Of a DNA stretch of 64,000 bases, positions 58,282-64,000 are shown one piece after another (the stretch's first letter is position 1; every line of letters begins with the position of its first letter). Below the pieces are notes generated by a model. That model saw only the letters and a program-made list of their open reading frames with translations. It made no database searches and had not been told where the DNA came from. The position numbers and the translations under genes were made by a program. This DNA comes from Chenopodium formosanum (lineage: Eukaryota > Streptophyta > Magnoliopsida > Caryophyllales > Amaranthaceae), in NCBI GenBank assembly GCA_024500155.1, contig CM044877.1, positions 67,288,001 to 67,352,000 of the forward strand, in the 5' to 3' direction.

Positions 58282-59895
58282 TGATGAGTGTCATTTATGG
58301 CAATCATTTGGCTTCTTTTAGGATGAATTTCATGTTATTTTATAGCTCTTTTCTTTAGTTTTCTTAGTATTGTTATTCATTTCTTTAGTTTGTGCTTTCC
58401 TTAGTTAGTTTTCTTTCTTTGTGCATTTCTTTGTTTATTTGGTCTTTTTCCCTTTTATTTGCTTGTTTTCGTGTATTTTCAGGTTATGATCGTGTTCTGA
58501 GGATTCCCAAGACTTCCTTTCATAATTCTCATCATTTTGGATGCCTCTTGCTTGTCATTTGGAGCTCAAGATTGAAGGAATGCAAGGATCAAGTTCATGA
58601 GATTGGTGCATGCATGCGGTGGGGGCATCATCTTTGGCATGAACCTACCAAAATAGCCATTTCAAGACTGCCTACCTTAGTGTTCATCATAATCACCAAG
58701 ACGAGCGCACGAGGATGAGCTAGGACGAAGAAGAGAATTGCTCCCTTGTTGTCAGGTGCGGGCGTGCACCTGGTTGGTGCGGGCGCGCCTGCCTGGGTCC
58801 CTATTCCGTACCCATTTTCCCGCAGCCGCGCCTCTCCCTTGATGCGACCGCACCTTTCGGGGTTTCTTTTGGGACGATCTAACTAACTCTTCTTTTGTAT
58901 CTTTCCTTTATATAGTCTTTCCTTCTATTTTTTAGAGGGAGGAGAAGGATTAGAGAATTGAATTAGATCACAATTAGATCATAATTAGAGATTTTAGAGA
59001 GAGAAATTCTAGGTTTTTAGAGGGAAATTCATGGTGGATTGTTGATGATTGAAGATTTCTTCATTTCCTTTGATTTTTGATCAAGTTTGTAAGGAATCCT
59101 TTTCTTTAATTCAATCTATAATTTGATCTTTAGTTTGATTTCATTTGTTTTGTTGATTGTTCTAGTTTGATTGATTTGTGTTTGATTTTAGCTTGTTTGA
59201 TTTGATCATGATGAATTTGTTTCTTAGTGTTGTTTTGATCTTAATTTCAATGGCTAGTGAGTAGATTGCTTGCTAAGGTAATGGTGAAGCATGTATGAGT
59301 AATGGATTAATGCTAATTGGGGAAAATTGATGGAGTTGACTATGTGATGAAATTGGTTGATGATCATGTGCATGTGTGTGATTAATTTAAGAGTAGCTAA
59401 CTTTGATTGTTGCACTAGATTGCATTATAAGTTCACATTTATACTGACCATTGATTTGTGGCTTGCATTTAAAGATTGAGGTGTCTTGTGACGTTCCTAG
59501 CTAGAGTTTATCGTAGTTGACGCTAGTTAGACCTCTAGGAAAATAGCTTGATACGCTCTTTTGGTTGCATGATTGGTCTTCCCTCACATTTCTTGACTTA
59601 GTCACTTTGACCTCCCAATTAGTTGAATCCGTTACGATTACATGTGGATCCTAGCCCTAGCGTTTTACATACTTGATTTCAATTCGTTGTTTAGTCATCC
59701 TTGTCCTAGTTTGCATACCTACACCATACCATTTCGGAGTAGCTTGACTTAGGCAATAGATAATCGCCCACCGTTCCTTAGCGGTTCGACCCTCAACTTA
59801 CCATTATACTTGTGTAAGGGTGTGTTGAGAGAGTACAAATTTTATTTGGTCTAGGGTAGGGGTTAGTTTCAACGACCTAGTTTCGACCCTTGTCA
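58282..59895 (+). mobile_element. Candidate solo LTR of another LTR retrotransposon
   Basis: A 1614-bp block begins TGATGAGTG and ends CTTGTCA. It is flanked by ATAAT (58277-58281) and ATTAT (59896-59900), a 5-bp duplication with one mismatch. It contains a GC-rich patch (58755-58870) shortly before a TATATA-type box (about 58908), then an AT-rich transcribed-like part, an organisation typical of a gypsy LTR. No PBS follows and there is no second copy in the window, as expected for LTR-LTR recombination. The unrelated Athila 3' region continues on both sides. The assignment rests on ends and layout only. Confidence 0.62.
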
Positions 59896-60794
59896 ATTAT
59901 TTGCACAATGTCGGAATAAAAGAAGAGTGATTGTTCTTTTGATATTGTGATTGGAAAAAATGTTGATAATTTGTGTTTCAAAGTTGAAAATTCCAATGTA
60001 AGATAAAAAGAAAAAAAAAAGCAAAAGAAAAAGAAAAAAATTCAAAGAAAAAATTTCAAGTTTGAAAAATAAAAAAGAATAAGTTCAAAGTTTGTTTATT
60101 CACTCTAATTCTTTAATATCATATATTTTGTGAGTGAATTTGTAAGTGTTGGTGGTTATGTGAGATGTTAATTTGGTTGTTTTGTGAACTTTTGTGGAGT
60201 TAAGTTGTGATTGGAGATGATATGGTCATTAGTTGTTTTTTTACCTTGGGTTTTATTAGGATATGTCTCCCTTAAGCATGGCTTTGCTCTCACATTTTCC
60301 CAAATATTTTTTACCTTTTACCCTAGCCTTACATTACAAGATTTAAAGGCCTTATGACCTTTGTGCATAAAATTGTGTAGATGTGAAAGTATTTGTTTAT
60401 CAATGCAAAGGATGACTTGATGTATTCCGAGTCGACTATCTAGGTTAAGTGCTATTCTCTTTAATTTCACAAGTGTTGTGAGTTTGGGAGGGAATTGTAC
60501 ACAATAAAGGGGTGGTTGGAGAGCGATCGAGTACATTCTTTACTCACCACATAAATGAGAGTTGAGTGTGTGAGAACTAGTCTTGAATTCTATATGCTCT
60601 TGTATTTGCTCTACTTGAAAAATGCTAGGGAAGATAGGAAATCGAAGGGATTTGAATGATTTATTTTGATGCATGTTTGTTGGATTGGCCTTGAGTTATA
60701 TAGTGGATCTTCTATTTGATTTAGGTTGAAGTCATGGTTTGTTTTGATTCATTGCCTTGCTTAGGGACAAGCAAGGGTTTGACTTGGGGGAGTT
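59896..60794 (+). other. Athila 3' non-coding region, second part, with polypurine tract
   Basis: No coding potential. A purine-rich A/G run (60004-60075) lies early in it. The last 20 bases (AGGGTTTGACTTGGGGGAGT) form the polypurine tract before the 3' LTR. Confidence 0.6.
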
Positions 60795-62138
60795 TCATAT
60801 GTCTATTTTATATAGTATTTTACCCCCATCCCTTGGTCATAATTGGTAGTGTTTTGGGCTCTTTAGAGCCACTTTTATTACTAATTGGTTTTTCTAGTGT
60901 TTTCGTAGTTTTGGTTGAGTTTTGTAGGAAATTGCACTTTTGGAGCATTTTCCCGGGAATTTATGGAACGACTACGAGCATTGGAGGGCACGACCACTTT
61001 TTATAGCCCAGGGCCAGTTAGAGTCATCAAGCCGGTGATTAAGGGCTCGATATGTGAATACCGAGCATTGGTCACCGAGTGATCAAGCCCTAAAGTGGAA
61101 ATTCGAATTAGGCTAAGAAGTGCAGCCCAATCCAAGTCCAACCAATAGCCGGGCCTGATCGGGAAACCCTTAGCTCGATCGGGCGGCTGCCCAGATTAAG
61201 AAGTCGAAGAAAAAGGCAGGCTCGATCGGGCGCGTGTTTTTAAGAGGATGTGTTTTGCAATTTACTTGTTTTTAATTAGGATATTGAGGAGTTTTGTATA
61301 AATACGTTTTAGTGTGATTAGTTTTAGTACCTCTTCTCTTTGACTTTCTCTCTCTAATTAGCTTAATTTTCTCTCTCTACAACTCTATACTTTATTCGTG
61401 ATTCAACTCATTATTTTCATTAACTTTGGCAACTATTTCTTCTCTATTAATTTCAGTAGTTTCATTTCTTTAATTCATCATGACTTATTTAATTGCTTTG
61501 ATTAGTTTAGATTTAATTATGTGTGAGTAGTTTCCTTTCTAGGGTTTGTGGGGATTCATAAATAATATGAAGGGTAATTTGTTATTGTTGATTATTAATG
61601 CTTGACTAATTTCCTATTAAGTGATTTAATGCTATGCAGTTAGATAAGGTCAGGTTTAATTGTATGAGTTATGCAGTATTGATTCGAGATTCGAGAGATG
61701 AGAATTGATGCTTAGGCTTATTTTCAATAGGCGGACTAATTTATAAATGGTTAAGTTGAGATTCGAGAGATGAGATTTAATACCGGTAAATTAACTCTGT
61801 GATCGTAATATGTAGATAAAGCTCGTTATGATCTGATTAATTGATGTATTGATGGTTGATTATTAAGTTTTACCCTGGAATATTTTTTTATTGGTGAACG
61901 TATGCCCTAGGTCTTTTATTCATTGATTTTCCTCCTACTTTTATTCCTTCCCACTTTTGATCTTAGTAGTTTAGTTCCCTTTCATAACAACAAATTGGTT
62001 ACGTGATAATTTTAATTACTCTTAATTAATTAGGAATAAATTGACTTGTTTCCTCTGGTTTGACCCTTTTTCCTTGTCTACATAGTTAGTGGACTTAGGA
62101 ATTATTTTTGATTAGGTGACTTCCACTTTTTCCTATCA
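60795..62138 (+). repeat. Athila-like 3' LTR
   Basis: It aligns throughout with 9861-11210 and has the TATA box at 61297-61304. It begins TCATATG where the 5' LTR begins TGTTATG, so the canonical TG is mutated. It ends CCTATCA. CGATCGGG words recur at 61150-61230. Confidence 0.92.
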
Positions 62139-62866
62139 CTGGCCGAGGTAACTTTCTTTTTAAGTTAGATTATTTTTCAAGTTTTGACTTGGCCGACTGC
62201 ATCTTAACCGCCTATTCTTTGGTCCGAATGTAGGCCATGCTGAGAGTGAATGATCCTAAAAAAACATTACAAGCCAAAAGAGGTAAGGGCTGCCAACCTA
62301 AGGGCCGCTTCCAATCTTGACAAAGCCATGTATGATGTAAATAAGACTGAGTTGCTGACTCAAAATATCATGTTCTCACAGGCGACTGCAAATTTGCAAG
62401 TCAAGAAACATTTGGAGGCGGCTTAGAAGAAGGTGACTGAGCTGAAGACGGCAAAGACTGGGTTAGACAAGCTACAAGATGTTGGCATGGACAAGGATAG
62501 CCTTAGGTGCCAAAATGAGATGTTGCAAAATAAGCTTGCCAACCAGGAGATGCAACTCATGTGCAAGTGGACCGCCCGGGATGAAAAGGAGAAGAAACTA
62601 CTCATACTGGAGAATGAGGCCGACTGCGTCATTCGAATGAAGATGGCTTGGAAGTTTCTTTTCCTCAACGACGATTACGCCGTCTTGGAGTATTGTTATG
62701 AGTAAGCCACTGATGAGCTTAATGAGCAGGCGGACCTAGAGGCTGAGGGTAGGGAAAATGTCCAGGATGAGGATGAGGACGAGGACGAGGAGCACAACGA
62801 ACAACATATGGCCCACGAGAAAGTGGCAGATGAAAATAAAGCTGAGTCCTCTCCTAAAGCTGATTG
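62139..62866 (+). pseudogene. Transposase_28 gene, 3' part with coiled-coil C-terminus
   Basis: This continues the gene broken at 9860. After the target duplication, CCGAG is followed directly by GTAACTTTC, a splice donor, so the LTR element landed a few bases before an exon end. An acceptor (GAATGTAG|GCCATG) lies at about 62233. The next exon encodes a Lys/Glu-rich coiled coil: LDKAMYDVNKTELLTQNIMF, then a TAG at about 62426, then KVTELKTAKTGLDKLQD and NEMLQNKLANQEMQLM (62433-62700). It ends with the AWKFL-type motif and a very acidic tail (DEDEDEDEEHNEQ). A frameshift early in the exon and stops at about 62426 and 62703 break it. N-terminal Transposase_28 with a C-terminal coiled coil is the usual architecture. 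Confidence 0.78.
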
Positions 62867-64000
62867 ATAAAGTTTTTTCTACGGCCGGATGGCCATTTCA
62901 AATACAATTCTAGCCTGTGTGCCGAATATCTTTGTTTTTACCGACGGAGGAGTCAAGTTTATTCAACAATGTCTCTTTTTCCCCCGGATGTATTCCGGGT
63001 AACAATGTTTATTTTGGCTGGCTAAGGGGCCAGCTTTTTTTTTTATGAATCAGCTGGCCATCTGGTCGATCTTTCTTTTAAAGTTAAGCTCAAAAGTTAC
63101 GCTTTTTAAATGTTTGCATGAATTATTTCATCTTATTTGATACAGGCGGTAAACAGGGTGTTATTTCCCCTGGACGGTTGTATGCTTGGGTTTAGAGTGG
63201 GTTGATTGACTTGGAAATTTTTGATATTGAAGAGTATGACTGAATTCTAAGTCAATCAATCACTATAGGTATTGCCCTAAACCAAGCGTATAGCTGGCCA
63301 ATTACCATTCAATGCTTTTTTAGACAGACGGTCTTGGACCTTTTTCAAGGTGGCCGAATGACTATTATGTTCAACCCTTAGCCCTTGAATTCTCTACATT
63401 TTGCTAAAAAGGAGTAGGCGGACTAAATTATTTTATATGACTTCACCCTTCTGCTTTGCTTTGTCACAAATACAGATGGCCTTATAACGCTGAGGTATAG
63501 CAGATGGTCATATAGGGGCCACCTGCCTTGCTTCAAACAGGTTCGTAGGGCACACTGAACCTACCTAAGTTTTGAACCCAGACGACTCTAAGTGAGCCAA
63601 TTAGGACAATCAGTCTAGGTCGTCTATGTTTATTAGAAGCAATGAGTTCATTTAAGTTACACATTGCATCAAAACCACCTGGATAAACTACAAAAAGGCG
63701 GATCGCCTACTCCCAGGCAGAGTAGTTTTTATCCAATTATACGCCCATCCGTATATCCCATTGGGAATACTTTGTATAGGCCAATAATTTAACGCAGTAA
63801 TCTAAGTAAGGGCATTATGCAAATTTTGGATGTGTTATTAGACACAACCTCTTTCAAATTTCGCTTGAATTCCCTTTAGATTACTTTCGTTAGATGAATA
63901 TGAGTTAACCAATTTGGTCGTTCAATCTTTGTCACCTGTATGTGGTTGTAAGCACTTTGTCACCCAGATGGGAGTTACTCTTCGCGACGATTCCACTCGG
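62867..64000. other. 3' flank of the Transposase_28 gene, non-coding
   Basis: No ORF or domain is recognised. The words GGCGG and GGCCG, frequent in the gene, persist here, so this is probably still part of the same element. One foldback (63181-63292) stands out. I see no terminal repeat matching 6061-7237 before the window ends. Confidence 0.5.
63181..63292. repeat. Imperfect foldback
   Basis: GCTTGGGTTTAG and GTTGATTGACTTGGAA on the left pair with TTCTAAGTCAATCAATC and CTAAACCAAGC on the right. The left arm is about 37 bases and the right arm about 48, with a bulge of about 13 in the right arm and a ~27-base loop. It resembles a small MITE or a precursor-like hairpin. Confidence 0.6.

Larger units (their letters stand above)
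9861..62138 (+). mobile_element. Athila-like Ty3/gypsy LTR retrotransposon, full span with nested insertions
   Basis: LTRs of 1350 bp (9861-11210) and 1344 bp (60795-62138) are clearly homologous along their length. The target duplication is TTGGC (9856-9860) against CTGGC (62139-62143), one mismatch. The primer-binding site right after the 5' LTR is of the tRNA-Asp type used by Athila. The gene order is gag, protease, RT, RNase H, integrase, then an ATHILA-type ORF, all damaged. With the nested elements removed (a gag-only LTR element, a CACTA carrying another, and a solo LTR) the remaining element would be about 12 kb, normal for Athila. LTR divergence includes several indels, so this is older than the elements it contains. 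Confidence 0.93.

Overview
This window is repeat-dominated plant nuclear DNA. It is AT-rich and shows no sign of bacterial gene organisation. Almost every recognisable gene belongs to a plant transposable element: PIF/Harbinger, a Cassandra-type TRIM, an Athila-like Ty3/gypsy element, a CACTA (En/Spm) transposon, and a gag-only LTR family that resembles Tat/Ogre. I cannot name the species from sequence alone. I see no ordinary single-copy host gene.

The layout is a set of insertions inside insertions, and the boundaries can be read from terminal motifs and target-site duplications (TSDs). (1) At 1-6060 AT-rich DNA carries a Tourist-like MITE (1862-2174) and a PIF/Harbinger element with its transposase (2218-4913). 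(2) At 7967-9860 and 62139-62866 lie two halves of one decayed gene with a Transposase_28 ('putative gypsy type transposon') domain and a coiled-coil tail. A Cassandra-like TRIM carrying 5S rRNA promoter sequence (7238-7964) abuts its start codon. (3) The gene is split by a 52-kb insertion: an Athila-like retrotransposon (LTRs 9861-11210 and 60795-62138, TSD TTGGC/CTGGC). Its gag, protease, RT, RNase H, integrase and env-like ORF are all decayed. (4) Inside that element sit a complete-looking gag-only LTR element on the + strand (13066-23307, TSD GCAGG/ACAGG), a CACTA transposon (27041-55228, TSD AGA) and a candidate solo LTR (58282-59895). (5) Inside the CACTA sits a second insertion of the gag-only family on the - strand (27681-44226, perfect TSD ATGTT). 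It is arranged LTR-internal-LTR-internal-LTR.

Removing the insertions restores continuity at each level. Athila gag runs into the protease region across the + gag-only copy. The Athila integrase end runs into its post-pol spacer across the CACTA. The CACTA Ulp1-like reading frame reaches its stop codon across the - strand tandem. The Transposase_28 gene runs into a GT splice donor across the Athila element. The relative order of events is therefore gene, then Athila, then CACTA and the + gag-only copy, then the - strand gag-only tandem.

The most unusual part is the gag-only family. It has ~1.95-kb LTRs, a structured GC-rich leader and one gag ORF with a CHHC-type knuckle. I find no pol. A ~3.5-kb non-coding 3' region carries about twenty ~38-bp units with dyad symmetry, a second hairpin-forming repeat, and a short antisense ORF kept in all three copies. 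Both tandem copies share one deletion that removed the 5' LTR end and primer-binding site and was patched with a short templated filler. The CACTA encodes TNP2, a Transposase_24 protein and a Ulp1-like C48 peptidase, all damaged, and carries three unrelated tandem repeats of similar 150-175 bp unit length.
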